Part shown: one piece after another, positions 22,001 to 29,970 of the stretch
Position numbering within the stretch: position 1 is the stretch's first letter
Layout of the letters: the number at the start of each line of letters is the position of its first letter
Translations under genes and position numbers: made by a program
From: Nocardioides abyssi
GTDB taxonomy: Bacteria > Actinomycetota > Actinomycetes > Propionibacteriales > Nocardioidaceae
DNA length: 64,000 bases
Assembly: GCF_030412915.1 (NCBI RefSeq)
Contig: NZ_JAUHJR010000001.1
Location: forward strand, 62,001-126,000
Direction of reading: 5' to 3'
The notes under the pieces: generated by a model
The model's database searches: none
Told to the model about the DNA's origin: nothing
What the model saw: the letters and a program-made list of their open reading frames with translations, nothing else

Positions 22001-23019
22001 GCTCCCGATCGACCGTGGGCACCTCGTCCGCGGGCCTGGCCCTGCCGGTCACCGACCCGACCCTCGAGGCGCGCCTGCGCGATCGGATGGTCGAGGTCGA
22101 GGAAGCGCTCTACGCGCACGTGCAGAGCCGCTACCCCTACGTCACCGAGGCGGCCAGCCACCTGCTCGACGCCGGCGGCAAGCGGTTCCGGCCGCTGCTG
22201 GTGCTGCTGGCGGCCGAGACCGGTCCGGATCCGCTGGCCGCGGAGGTCCTCACCGCGGCGTGCGTCGTGGAGATCACCCACGTCGGGTCGCTCTACCACG
22301 ACGACGTCATGGACGAGGCCGACCTGCGCCGCGGGGCCGTCTCGGCCAATGCCCGCTGGGACAACCACGTCGCGATCCTCACCGGCGACTTCCTCTTCGC
22401 GAAGTCCTCCGAGCTCACCGCGCAGCTCGGTGCGGACGCGGTGCGCATCCAGGCCGAGACCTTCAGCCGGCTCGTCGAGGGGCAGATCCTCGAGACCGTG
22501 CCGCCGGCCGAGGGGGAGGACCCGCTCGCGCACTACCTCGACGTGGTCGCCGGCAAGACCGGCTCGCTCATCGCGACCTCCGCGCGCTACGGCGCCCGCT
22601 TCGGCGGCGCGTCGGCCGAGGTGGAGGAGGCGCTGACGGCGTACGGCGAGATCGTCGGCTCCGCCTTCCAGCTCTCCGACGACATCCTCGACATCGCCTC
22701 GGAGTCCGCCGAGTCGGGCAAGACCCCGGGCACCGACCTGCGCGAGGGTGTCCCCACGCTGCCGGTGCTCATGGCCCGCGCGTCGACCGACCAGGCCGAC
22801 GCCCGGCTGCTCGAGCTGCTCGACGCCGACCTCTCCGACGACGCCCTGCACGCCGAGGCGCTCGGCCTGCTGCGCCAGCACCCCGCCCTCGAGGAGGCCC
22901 GGGCGTACGTCGTGGGCCGCGCCGCCGAGGCCAAGGCACTGCTCTCGGTGCTGCCCGAGGGCCCGGCCCGCGCCGCCCTCGAGGCCTTCGCCGACGCCGT
23001 GGCGGTCCGCTCCGCCTGA
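21997..23019 (+). CDS. Long-chain trans-polyprenyl diphosphate synthase
   Basis: A 340-residue all-trans prenyltransferase with both aspartate-rich motifs: DDVMD (residues 102-106) as the first DDxxD and DDILD (228-232) as the second. The GGKRFRPLL segment before the first motif binds isopentenyl diphosphate. It extends an allylic primer with isopentenyl diphosphate. The small residues upstream of the first motif (HVGSLYHDD) fit a long-chain product, probably the menaquinone side chain, which suits its place at the end of the nuo operon. Exact chain length cannot be read. The GTG start overlaps nuoN. Confidence 0.92.
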   Translation: MSSRSTVGTSSAGLALPVTDPTLEARLRDRMVEVEEALYAHVQSRYPYVTEAASHLLDAGGKRFRPLLVLLAAETGPDPLAAEVLTAACVVEITHVGSLYHDDVMDEADLRRGAVSANARWDNHVAILTGDFLFAKSSELTAQLGADAVRIQAETFSRLVEGQILETVPPAEGEDPLAHYLDVVAGKTGSLIATSARYGARFGGASAEVEEALTAYGEIVGSAFQLSDDILDIASESAESGKTPGTDLREGVPTLPVLMARASTDQADARLLELLDADLSDDALHAEALGLLRQHPALEEARAYVVGRAAEAKALLSVLPEGPARAALEAFADAVAVRSA

Positions 23020-23101
23020 CGCCCGTCCGGCGACCGACCCGGCGTTTCCCCGGGCCGGGGCCGGGAAGGGTCTCCTCGATGCGACGCGAGGAGGAGCTCG
23101 G

Positions 23102-23425
23102 ATGAGCCAGCTGCAGGTGGTCCCGGCCGACATGGCGCAGGCCGCGGACGCGGTCCGCGACAGCGCCGCCGAGGCCCGGACCCTCGGCTCGTCCGGCCAC
23201 CTCGCCACCGCGGCGGGTGCCCTCCCCGGAGCGGACTGCGTCGATCACCTCGGCGAGCTCGGGAGCTCGTGGGACACCGGCGTCGAGGCCTGGGCCGACG
23301 ACGTGACCGGCTTCGCCGAGGACCTGACCGCCCACACCGACGACGTCACGGGCACCGACGCGGGGGCCGGTGGGCTCCTCGGCGGCCTGGGCGGGCTCGT
23401 CGGCAGCGAGGACGAGGAGGGCTGA
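23102..23425 (+). CDS. EspC/WXG100-like small protein, putative type VII secretion partner
   Basis: A 107-residue helical protein that opens MSQLQVVPADMAQAADAVRD, resembling the EspC-like/WXG100-related family associated with type VII (ESX) secretion. A possible helical hairpin with ELGSSWDTGVEAWADDV follows, then a Gly-rich C-terminal tail (GGLLGGLGGL). It has no signal peptide. GGAGG at about 23089-23093 precedes ATG 23102. Its stop shares a base with the next start (TGATG), so the two are probably co-translated. The family call is by pattern only. Confidence 0.65.
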   Translation: MSQLQVVPADMAQAADAVRDSAAEARTLGSSGHLATAAGALPGADCVDHLGELGSSWDTGVEAWADDVTGFAEDLTAHTDDVTGTDAGAGGLLGGLGGLVGSEDEEG

Positions 23426-24480
23426 TGCCGGCGACCTTCGGTGACGTCCGCCTGTGGCGCGCGGCCCCTCTCGGCACGGCCGGGGACGGGCTCAAGAGCG
23501 ACGCCGACGGGCTCGAGCGCTGCCGCGACACCCTGGTGGCCCAGGCGGTCCCCGAGTCGTGGACGGGCTTCGCGCGCTTCATGGCCGAGGGGCGGCGTCG
23601 CCTGCTGGTCGCGCGGATCGAGGCGCACGTCGAGGGCAAGCGCGCCGTCCAGCGCGCGCTCTACACCGCCGAGAGCGAGGTCGCCGCGATCGAGCGGCTC
23701 GTCGCCGACGTGGAGGCCACGGCGAGGAGCCAGGAGTTCGCCCTCGGCGACGACGGTTCGGTCACCGACGTCAGCGACCCGCCCACGTTCGACGGCATCG
23801 ACGGCGTCGTCGAGGCGGTGCAGTGGACGGTCCGACGCACCGCCCTCGCCCAGGCCCTCGCCGACGACATCACCACCATCCTCGGCAAGGCGGCCGCCGT
23901 CGACGCGCTGCTGAGCGGCAGCATCCCGAGCGGACACGTCGACGCCGTGGACGAGCGCGGTGTCCCCTCGCCGGAGGTCGCCGAGCAGTGGGCGACGATG
24001 ACCGACGACGAGCGGCGCGCCTTCATCGAGGAGTACATCGAGGAGTACGCCGAGATGATCGGCATCGACACCCCCGCGCTCGTCTGGGAGCCGGAGTCGT
24101 GGGGTCCCAACGGCCAGGCGCGTGACGGCGGGGCGACCATCGCCCTCAACGAGCGCCTGCTCGACGACCCGCAGATCATCAACACCCTGGCCCACGAGAT
24201 GCGCCACGCCCACCAGTTCGAGGCGATCGACGACCTCGACGGGTTCCGCTGGCCCTGGCAGGACGACCCGTTCGACCACCACGAGGACCTCGGGGTCACC
24301 GAGGACCAGGCCGAGACCTGGCGCGACAACTTCGACGACTACCAGGACGCCGACGCCGACGGCTTCGAGGCCTACTACGAGCAGCCGGTCGAGGTCGACG
24401 CCCGCGAGGAGGGCCGCGAGGTGCTGGAGGACATGACCGCCGAGGAGCTCGAGCGGCTCGCCGAGGAGGGGGCCCGATGA
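23425..24480 (+). CDS. Type VII-type protein with HExxH metallopeptidase domain (candidate toxin)
   Basis: A 351-residue protein in two parts. Residues 1-165 are helical and begin FGDVRLWRAAPLGTAGDGLK, like the T7SS N-terminal targeting domain of polymorphic toxins, with a W near residue 46 (PESWTGF). Residues about 190-351 carry LAHEMRHAHQ, with H257, E258 and H261 forming a gluzincin/zincin HExxH motif. A later YYEQPVEVDAREEG (E323, D325) is a plausible third ligand. There is no classical signal peptide. It overlaps both neighbours (TGATG before, ATGA after). A secreted protease effector is my inference; a housekeeping zinc protease is possible. Confidence 0.7.
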   Translation: MPATFGDVRLWRAAPLGTAGDGLKSDADGLERCRDTLVAQAVPESWTGFARFMAEGRRRLLVARIEAHVEGKRAVQRALYTAESEVAAIERLVADVEATARSQEFALGDDGSVTDVSDPPTFDGIDGVVEAVQWTVRRTALAQALADDITTILGKAAAVDALLSGSIPSGHVDAVDERGVPSPEVAEQWATMTDDERRAFIEEYIEEYAEMIGIDTPALVWEPESWGPNGQARDGGATIALNERLLDDPQIINTLAHEMRHAHQFEAIDDLDGFRWPWQDDPFDHHEDLGVTEDQAETWRDNFDDYQDADADGFEAYYEQPVEVDAREEGREVLEDMTAEELERLAEEGAR

Positions 24481-24986
24481 GCACCCTCGACGCCCACCTC
24501 GACGCCTGGCTGGCCGACCCCTCCCCGGAGACCCGGCAGCCGCTCGTGGCCGCCGCTCGGGCCGGCGGACCGGACGACCGCGACCGGCGGCCCGAGGGCG
24601 CCCGGATGCTGCGCGAGGGCGACGCCGCGGGGGCGCTCCGCGTGCTCGAGTCCGCGCTCCCCGGTGCGCTCCTCAGCCCCTCGGTGCACACCGGGCTGGC
24701 GACGGCCCTGGCCGCGCTCGGCCGGCCCGAGGAGGCCCAGCGGCAGCAGCGCATCGCCCGGGCCGCGGTCGACGCCGTCCTCGCCTCCGGCGACGGCACC
24801 GCCGACCGGCCGTGGTCGGTGCTGCGGGTCGCCGACGAGCACGACGTGCTGCGGGCGCTCGGCCGGCGCCCGGAGAGCCAGAGCCTGGTCGAGCGCGACG
24901 GCCGCACGCTGGACCGCCTGGTCACCACCGACGGCGGCGAGGCCTGGTTCGTCGTGCCGCTCGCCCCTGCACCGGCCCGTGCGTAG
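24477..24986 (+). CDS. DUF4919-like protein, candidate partner or immunity protein
   Basis: A 169-residue soluble protein. The first half looks like a TPR-type helical repeat (GALRVLESALPG ... LATALAALGRPEEAQRQQRIA). The second half (VLASGDGTADRPWSVLRVADEHDVLRALG ... SLVERDGRTLDRLV) resembles the uncharacterised DUF4919 family. There is no signal peptide or membrane segment. Its ATG overlaps the stop of the metallopeptidase gene by four bases, the tight coupling often seen between a toxin and its immunity protein. That role is inferred from position only. Confidence 0.6.
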   Translation: MSTLDAHLDAWLADPSPETRQPLVAAARAGGPDDRDRRPEGARMLREGDAAGALRVLESALPGALLSPSVHTGLATALAALGRPEEAQRQQRIARAAVDAVLASGDGTADRPWSVLRVADEHDVLRALGRRPESQSLVERDGRTLDRLVTTDGGEAWFVVPLAPAPARA

Positions 24987-26031
24987 GCGCGGGCGAGCGG
25001 CGGCTGCCGTCGCCGCGCCGGTGCTGGGGCTGGTGCTGCTCGGCGGGTGCGGCGACGACGAGGCCGGCGCCGGCCGGGGCGGTCCCGCGACGGGCAGCAC
25101 CGGCGTCGCGGGCGACGTGCCGTTCGAGCTCGTGACGACCGACGACCTCGTGGTCAGCCCGGACGGGGGTCGGGTGCTCGCCGACTGCTGGGACGCGCTG
25201 TGTACCTGGGACACCGGGTCCGGGCGCCTGGCGCGGGACCCCGACCGGGGCCAGGTCGCGGTCGCGCCCGACTGGTCCACCGTCGCGACGGTCGACGGGG
25301 GCGACGTGGTGCTGGTCGGGCTCGACGACGGCGAGCCGGTGCGGACGCTGCGCGGGCTCCCCGATGCCGAGGTCACCGACGGCTCCCCGGTGACGGCCGT
25401 CGCCTACAGCCCCGACGGCGCGCTGGTCGCCGCTGCCGGCCTCGACGGCTCGGTGCGTGTCTGGGCCGCCGACGACGGCAGCGAGCGGGCGGCGTTCACC
25501 GCGGCGTACGCCCCGCAGGCCCTGGCGTTCAGCCCCGACGGTTCGCTGCTCGCGCTCGCCGGCGGCGGACCGGTCGAGGTCCGCGGCACCGACGACGGCG
25601 AGCTCGTCGGCGCCGTCGAGGAGTCCGGCCGCAACGGCGCCGTCGCGTGGACCCCGGACGGCCGCCACCTCGTCGGTCCGGGGACGGACGAGGCGCCGAC
25701 CGCGTGGCGGGTGCCGGGGCTCGAGCCGGTCGACGACCTGCCGGGGGTCCGCCTGCACGAGGTGGCGGTGGCCCCGGACGGGCGGACGGTCGCGGTGACC
25801 GCCTTCGACACCACCGCTGTCCGGCTGTGGCGCCCCGAGGCGCTCGGCGGGCCCGGCCGCGCGCGGACGCTGGCGGGCCACGTCGGCGAGCCGGGCGCGG
25901 TGGCGTTCGCGCCCGACGGCGCCACGCTCTGGTCCGTCGCCGCCGACGACGGGGTGCGGGGCTGGGACGTGCGCTCGGGCCGCCCGACCGCGACGACCTT
26001 CGCGCTGCCCGCCGGCCCTCCCGCTGGTTGA
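24979..26031 (+). CDS. WD40/beta-propeller repeat lipoprotein
   Basis: A 350-residue lipoprotein. GTG 24979 gives a signal peptide RRRGRAAAAV...VLGLVLLGGC with the lipobox cysteine at residue 24; the first codons overlap the previous gene. The mature part is a series of WD40-like blades with repeated (S/A)PDG turns, for example VAYSPDGALVAAAGLDGSVRVW and LAFSPDGSLLALAGG, suggesting a propeller on the outer membrane face. The stop codon TGA (26029-26031) lies inside the head of an intergenic repeat (GCTGGTTGAG), so the repeat supplies the end of the protein. Ligand unknown. Confidence 0.8.
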   Translation: MRRRGRAAAAVAAPVLGLVLLGGCGDDEAGAGRGGPATGSTGVAGDVPFELVTTDDLVVSPDGGRVLADCWDALCTWDTGSGRLARDPDRGQVAVAPDWSTVATVDGGDVVLVGLDDGEPVRTLRGLPDAEVTDGSPVTAVAYSPDGALVAAAGLDGSVRVWAADDGSERAAFTAAYAPQALAFSPDGSLLALAGGGPVEVRGTDDGELVGAVEESGRNGAVAWTPDGRHLVGPGTDEAPTAWRVPGLEPVDDLPGVRLHEVAVAPDGRTVAVTAFDTTAVRLWRPEALGGPGRARTLAGHVGEPGAVAFAPDGATLWSVAADDGVRGWDVRSGRPTATTFALPAGPPAG

Positions 26032-26074
26032 GCCGGGAGGCGCCCCGGCGCCGACCGTGTCGAAACCCGGTGAG
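26022..26074. repeat. 53-bp palindromic repeat, left copy beside phoX
   Basis: It starts CGCTGGTTGAGCCGGGAGG, has a GGCGCC-CC-GGCGCC hairpin core, and ends GTGTCGAAACCCGGTGAG. It is identical except for one base to 28270-28322, so direct repeats flank phoX. It overlaps the last codons of the WD40 gene. Confidence 0.85.
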
Positions 26075-26095
26075 CCCGGCCGGGACCGGCCCGGC

Positions 26096-28183
26096 TCAGG
26101 CGTGCCGGTAGACGACCGCGACCGAGGGACGCGGGAAGTCGTCGGTGTGCGGCCAGGTGCTCGCCGGCGACTCGAAGGTCGCGCCGTCGACCTCGCCGGG
26201 GTGCTGCACGGCGACGAAGAGCGACCGGTCCCGGTCGGCGAGCAGCGGTCCGCAGGCCTCGGCGCCGCGGGGGACGGTGAGGAACTGCTGGACCCGCCCG
26301 CGCTCGGGGCCGGCGGTGGGCACGCGGAAGACGCCGTCGTTGGAGCCGAGCGCGTTGCCGTCGGTGGAGATCCACAGGTTGCCCTCGGAGTCGAAGGCGA
26401 CGTTGTCCGGGCAGCTGATCGGGCTGACCTCGGCCTTGTCGTAGCCCGCGAAGTACGTCTCCTGCGCGGCCGGGTCGCCGCAGACGAGCATCAGGTCCCA
26501 GGTGAACCGGTCGGCCGCGTGGTCACCGCGCGCCGGGGTCAGCTCGAGCACGTAGCCGTTGCGGTTGCCCGACTTCTGCTCCAGCGGTGCCCCGAGCGCG
26601 GGGCGGGTCATCGACGAGCCGATCGGGTTGGCCTCGTCGACGGGCAGCGCGTCCGACCCGCGGTTGGAGTTGTTGGTCAGCGCGACGTACACCTTGCCGT
26701 TCACCGGGTTCGGCTCGACGTCCTCCGGGCGGTCCATCCGGGTCGGGGCCACCCGGTCGGCGGCCAGGCGGGTGTCGATGAGCACGTCGGCGACGCTCAT
26801 GCCCTCGACGTACGACGTGGTGTCGCTCGTGAGGCGGATCCACTCGCCGGTGCCGTCGTGGCGGCCGTCCGCGGTGCCGTCGCCGGTGAGCCGGGCGACG
26901 TACAGCGTGCCCCGCGTCAGCAGCGTCATGTTGTGGCGGCGGGCCGCGGCCCCGTTGCCGGACCGCACCCTGTCGCGCGAGACGAACTTGTAGAGGTAGT
27001 CGCCGCGCTCGTCGTCGCCCAGGTACGCCACCGCGCGGCCGTCCTCCGCCAGCGCGACGTTGGCGCCCTCGTGCTTGAACCGACCCAGCATCGAGTGCTT
27101 GCGCGGCGTCGACCGCGGGTCGCTGGGGTCCAGCTCGACGACCCAGCCGAAGCGGAACGGCTCGTGCGGCTCGGTGGTCAGGTCGAAGCGTGGGTCGATC
27201 GAGGACCAACCGCGGCCGTCGCCGGTGAACCCCATGCGCCGGTAGGAGTCGGCGTAGCGGGCGTCGAGGTCGCCGGACGCGTCGAAGTACTGGTTGACGT
27301 TCTCCTCGCCCGACAGCACCGTCCCCCACGGGGTCGTGCCGCCGGCGCAGTTGTTGAGCGTGCCCATGACCCGGCGGCCGGTCGGGTCGGCCGTGGTCCG
27401 CAGCCGCGGGTCGCCGGCGGCGGGGCCCGTCATCGTGAACGCGGTGCGGGCGCTGACCCGGCGGTTGCGGCGGGCGCGGGTGTGGTCGGCGCGCAGCCAG
27501 GACCCGGGCGTGCGGCCGCGGACGATCTCCACCACGGACATGCCGTGGGCGAGGACCTCGATCTCCTTCTGGGTGTCCTCGTCGTAGAGGTCGGTCGGGA
27601 ACATCAGGTTCGGGTCGGTGTACTCGTGGTTGACCACGAGCAGCGCCCGGTCCCTGCGTCCGCGCAGCGGCAGCACCCCGACGTAGTCGCAGTTGTAGCC
27701 GAACTGCTTCGCCGCCGCGTCCGGGGTCTGCCGGCGCACGTCGAAGCGCGGCGCGCCCTTCTCCACCGGGTCGCCCCACCGGACGACGACGTCGCTGCGG
27801 AAGCCCTCGGGGCTGACCAGCGCGTCGCGACGGTTGGGCGGCACCGGCCGGAACGCAGTCCGCCCCAGGTCCGCCGCCACCGCTGCCCGCGCCACACCGA
27901 CCCCCGCGCCGGGTGCGGCCGCCGCAGGGGCTGACGCCAGCCCCGCCAGCACGAGCGCCCCGCCCCCGACGGCCGCCCCCTGCAGCACCGACCGCCGCGC
28001 CACGGCCTTCGCGACCTCGTCCCGGACGTGGCCGTGGTCGGTGGTGTTGGGCAACGGCTGGTCGCAGGCGTCGCCGCACCGGAACCGGCAGGTCAGCCTG
28101 CTGCGGGAGCCGTGCGGCCCCTGCGGCACGAGCAGGGGGAGCGCGGGCCGGTCGGTGCGCGGAGCGCGGGGGAGGGTCGTCAT
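26096..28183 (-). CDS. phoX: PhoX-type secreted phosphatase (DUF839)
   Basis: A 695-residue protein of the PhoX family, calcium-dependent alkaline phosphatases exported folded by the Tat pathway. After a cytoplasmic-looking leader typical of actinobacterial PhoX (RLTCRFRCGDACDQPLPNT) comes the twin-arginine motif ARRSVLQGAA (R63, R64), a hydrophobic stretch and an Ala-rich cleavage zone. The mature part has FGYNCDYVGVLPL, LVVNHEYT, NNCAGGTTPWGT, SGEENVNQYF and VALTNNS, conserved in the family. ATG 28183 is chosen because codons upstream belong to repeats. A PHO box 56-73 bases upstream suggests phosphate-starvation control. Confidence 0.92.
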   Translation of the reverse strand: MTTLPRAPRTDRPALPLLVPQGPHGSRSRLTCRFRCGDACDQPLPNTTDHGHVRDEVAKAVARRSVLQGAAVGGGALVLAGLASAPAAAAPGAGVGVARAAVAADLGRTAFRPVPPNRRDALVSPEGFRSDVVVRWGDPVEKGAPRFDVRRQTPDAAAKQFGYNCDYVGVLPLRGRRDRALLVVNHEYTDPNLMFPTDLYDEDTQKEIEVLAHGMSVVEIVRGRTPGSWLRADHTRARRNRRVSARTAFTMTGPAAGDPRLRTTADPTGRRVMGTLNNCAGGTTPWGTVLSGEENVNQYFDASGDLDARYADSYRRMGFTGDGRGWSSIDPRFDLTTEPHEPFRFGWVVELDPSDPRSTPRKHSMLGRFKHEGANVALAEDGRAVAYLGDDERGDYLYKFVSRDRVRSGNGAAARRHNMTLLTRGTLYVARLTGDGTADGRHDGTGEWIRLTSDTTSYVEGMSVADVLIDTRLAADRVAPTRMDRPEDVEPNPVNGKVYVALTNNSNRGSDALPVDEANPIGSSMTRPALGAPLEQKSGNRNGYVLELTPARGDHAADRFTWDLMLVCGDPAAQETYFAGYDKAEVSPISCPDNVAFDSEGNLWISTDGNALGSNDGVFRVPTAGPERGRVQQFLTVPRGAEACGPLLADRDRSLFVAVQHPGEVDGATFESPASTWPHTDDFPRPSVAVVYRHA

Positions 28184-28238
28184 GGCGCGGACGCTAGGGA
28201 CGGCCGGTGGAGCCCCGGGGAGGTCACGGGGAGCGAGC

Positions 28239-28256
28239 GGTGACCAGCAGGTGAAC
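28239..28256 (-). promoter_or_regulatory. PHO box (PhoP direct repeats) upstream of phoX
   Basis: Read on the minus strand, GTTCACC (28256-28250) and GGTCACC (28245-28239) are spaced exactly 11 bases apart. This matches the direct-repeat units of the Streptomyces PHO box (consensus GTTCACC every 11 bases). It ends 55 bases before the phoX ATG. PhoP binding is inferred. Confidence 0.65.
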
Positions 28257-28269
28257 GCCTCGAGACCCG

Positions 28270-28439
28270 CGCTGGTTGAGCCGGGAGGCGCCCCAGCGCC
28301 GACCGTGTCGAAACCCGGTGAGGGGCGCAGGGCCGCGACCACGGTCACGGGGTCTCGTCGACGCTCGCCGGGGCTCGCTGCTCGACCAGCGGGGGCCGCG
28401 GGTTTCGAGACGGTTGCTGCGCAACCTCCTCAACCAGCG
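28270..28439. repeat. Cluster of three palindromic repeat elements
   Basis: The 284-base gap between phoX and the RarD gene holds the PHO box and three elements. One is the 53-bp direct copy of the 26022 element (28270-28322). The second is inverted, GGTCTCGTCGACGCTCGCC to GCTGCTCGACCAGC (about 28350-28393), matching 920-962. The third is also inverted, GCGGGTTTCGAGACGG to CTCCTCAACCAGC (about 28394-28438), matching 874-911. The spacer at 28325-28347 matches that near 2590. Confidence 0.8.
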
Positions 28440-28467
28440 GTTGAGGCCAGCGGTGGCGAAGCCCGGC

Positions 28468-29379
28468 TCAGGCGGCGGTGCTGGTGGTGGCGAGGAGCCG
28501 CAGCTGGCGGCGACGGTGGTTGTTGGCCTCGACGGTGAAGATGACGAGCGCGACCCAGACCAGCGCGAAGCCGGCCCAGCGGGCGGGCGGCATCTCCTCG
28601 TGGAACCACAGCACGCCGAGGGCGAACTGCAGGACCGGGGTGAGGTACTGCAGGAGGCCGAGGGTGACGAGCGGGATCCGCGTCGCGGCGGCGCCGAAGG
28701 CGATCAGTGGGATGGCGGTCACGATCCCGCTGCTCATCAGCAGCAGGGTGTGGCCCCAGCCGTGCTGCCCGAAGCCGGAGGCGCCGGTGGCGACCAGCAC
28801 GGCGACGTACACCGCGGCGAGGGGCGCGACGACGGCGGTCTCGACCGCGAGGCTCTCCACCGCGCCGACGTTCGCGGTCTTCTTGGTCAGCCCGTAGCCG
28901 GCGAAGGAGAACGCGAGCACGAGCGCGACCCACGGCGGGTGGCCGTAGTCGACGGTCAGCACGACGACCGCGGTGCCGGCGACGCCGACCGCGGCCCACT
29001 GCGCGGGCCGGAGCCGTTCGCCGAGCACGAGCACGCCCAGCAGCACGGTGACGAGCGGGTTGATGAAGTAGCCGAGGGAGGACTCCACGACGCGGCCGTT
29101 GTTGACGCCGTAGATGTAGGTGCCCCAGTTGACGCTGATCGTCAGCGCCGCCGCGGTGAGCAGCAGCATCGTGCGCGGCGAGCGGAGCAGCGCGCGCAGG
29201 TGCGGCACCCGGCCGAGCACCACCACGAGCAGCCCCATGGTGACCGCCGACCACAGGATCCGGTGGGCGAGCACCTCGACCGCTCCCGCCGGCTCGAGCA
29301 GCGGGAAGTAGAGCGGGAAGCCGCCCCAGATGGTGTACGCGGCGAGGCCGAGCAGGAGGCCGCGGCGCGTGTCCGACAC
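28468..29379 (-). CDS. rarD: RarD/EamA-family transporter
   Basis: A 303-residue inner-membrane protein with about ten predicted helices, of the drug/metabolite transporter superfamily. The opening RRGLLLGLAAYTIWGGFPLYF, EVLAHRILWS and the WGTYIYGVNNG segment are typical of RarD, as is the second-half YLTPVLQFALGVLWFHE. The substrate of this group is not established (E. coli RarD was linked to chloramphenicol sensitivity). GTG 29379 is the start. Its 3' side runs into the repeat cluster. Confidence 0.9.
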   Translation of the reverse strand: MSDTRRGLLLGLAAYTIWGGFPLYFPLLEPAGAVEVLAHRILWSAVTMGLLVVVLGRVPHLRALLRSPRTMLLLTAAALTISVNWGTYIYGVNNGRVVESSLGYFINPLVTVLLGVLVLGERLRPAQWAAVGVAGTAVVVLTVDYGHPPWVALVLAFSFAGYGLTKKTANVGAVESLAVETAVVAPLAAVYVAVLVATGASGFGQHGWGHTLLLMSSGIVTAIPLIAFGAAATRIPLVTLGLLQYLTPVLQFALGVLWFHEEMPPARWAGFALVWVALVIFTVEANNHRRRQLRLLATTSTAA

Positions 29380-29469
29380 CAGGGAAGGATACGGCCGGGG
29401 GTTTGTCCCACGGCCGGTGGGGGCAGATGACCGGGCACGTCATCGAACCCCTGCGGAGGAAACATCCCC

Positions 29470-29862
29470 ATGCGCATGCACCGCCTCGTCGCCAGCCTGA
29501 TCGCCCTGGTCGTCCTGGCCGCCACCCCCCTGGCCCTCGCGACGCCGGCGACCGCGGCCGACAAGGTCAAGCGGGAGATCAGCGTCCAGGGCATCGAGCC
29601 CAAGCCCAACAAGTTCTTCATCAAGGGCGGTGTCGAGACCGGCACCTACCCGAAGTCGAAGCTCGTGATGATGCGCAAGCCCGGCGGCACGAAGAAGTGG
29701 AAGCAGTTCTCCACCTTCAAGACCGACGGCAAGAGCAAGTTCCGCGTCCGCGTCTACGGCCCGGCCCGCGGCCAGAAGAAGGTCTGCTACAAGGTCAAGG
29801 CTCCCTCGAGCAAGAAGTACAAGACCTCGTTCTCGCGCAGCCTCTGCATCGTGCGCCTCTGA
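29470..29862 (+). CDS. Small secreted lysine-rich protein of unknown function
   Basis: A 130-residue protein with a clear Sec signal peptide: MRMHRLVASLIALVVLAATP then LALATPATAA, with cleavage probable after about residue 30. The mature ~100 residues are strongly basic (many Lys, e.g. KKWKQFSTFKTDGKSKFRVR), with two cysteines (VCYKVK, SLCIVRL) that may pair. It resembles small beta-rich secreted domains of actinobacteria, but I recognise no named family. GGAGG at 29455-29459 supports ATG 29470; a second ATG six bases on is possible. A strong terminator follows. Confidence 0.78.
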   Translation: MRMHRLVASLIALVVLAATPLALATPATAADKVKREISVQGIEPKPNKFFIKGGVETGTYPKSKLVMMRKPGGTKKWKQFSTFKTDGKSKFRVRVYGPARGQKKVCYKVKAPSSKKYKTSFSRSLCIVRL

Positions 29863-29904
29863 CTCTCCGAGCCGCTGAGGCGCTGCCGCTCCTCGGCGGC
29901 ACGG

Positions 29905-29948
29905 AACGACGAAGGGTCCCCGCTCTCGGGCGGGGACCCTTCGTCGTT
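29905..29948. terminator. Strong bidirectional terminator
   Basis: A perfect 19-bp stem (AACGACGAAGGGTCCCCGC and its complement) with a six-base loop lies between two convergent genes: the small secreted protein (plus) and korB (minus). The arms carry T-containing ends on both sides, so it can serve both strands. Confidence 0.9.
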
Positions 29949-29970
29949 CGTGCGTGCTGGCGGGTGCCGG

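Noticed and set aside
23036..23072. Terminator between the polyprenyl synthase and the EspC-like gene
   Set aside because: A GACCC/GGGTC and TTCCC/GGGAA pairing exists, but the stem has several mismatches and no T-run, so I do not list it.
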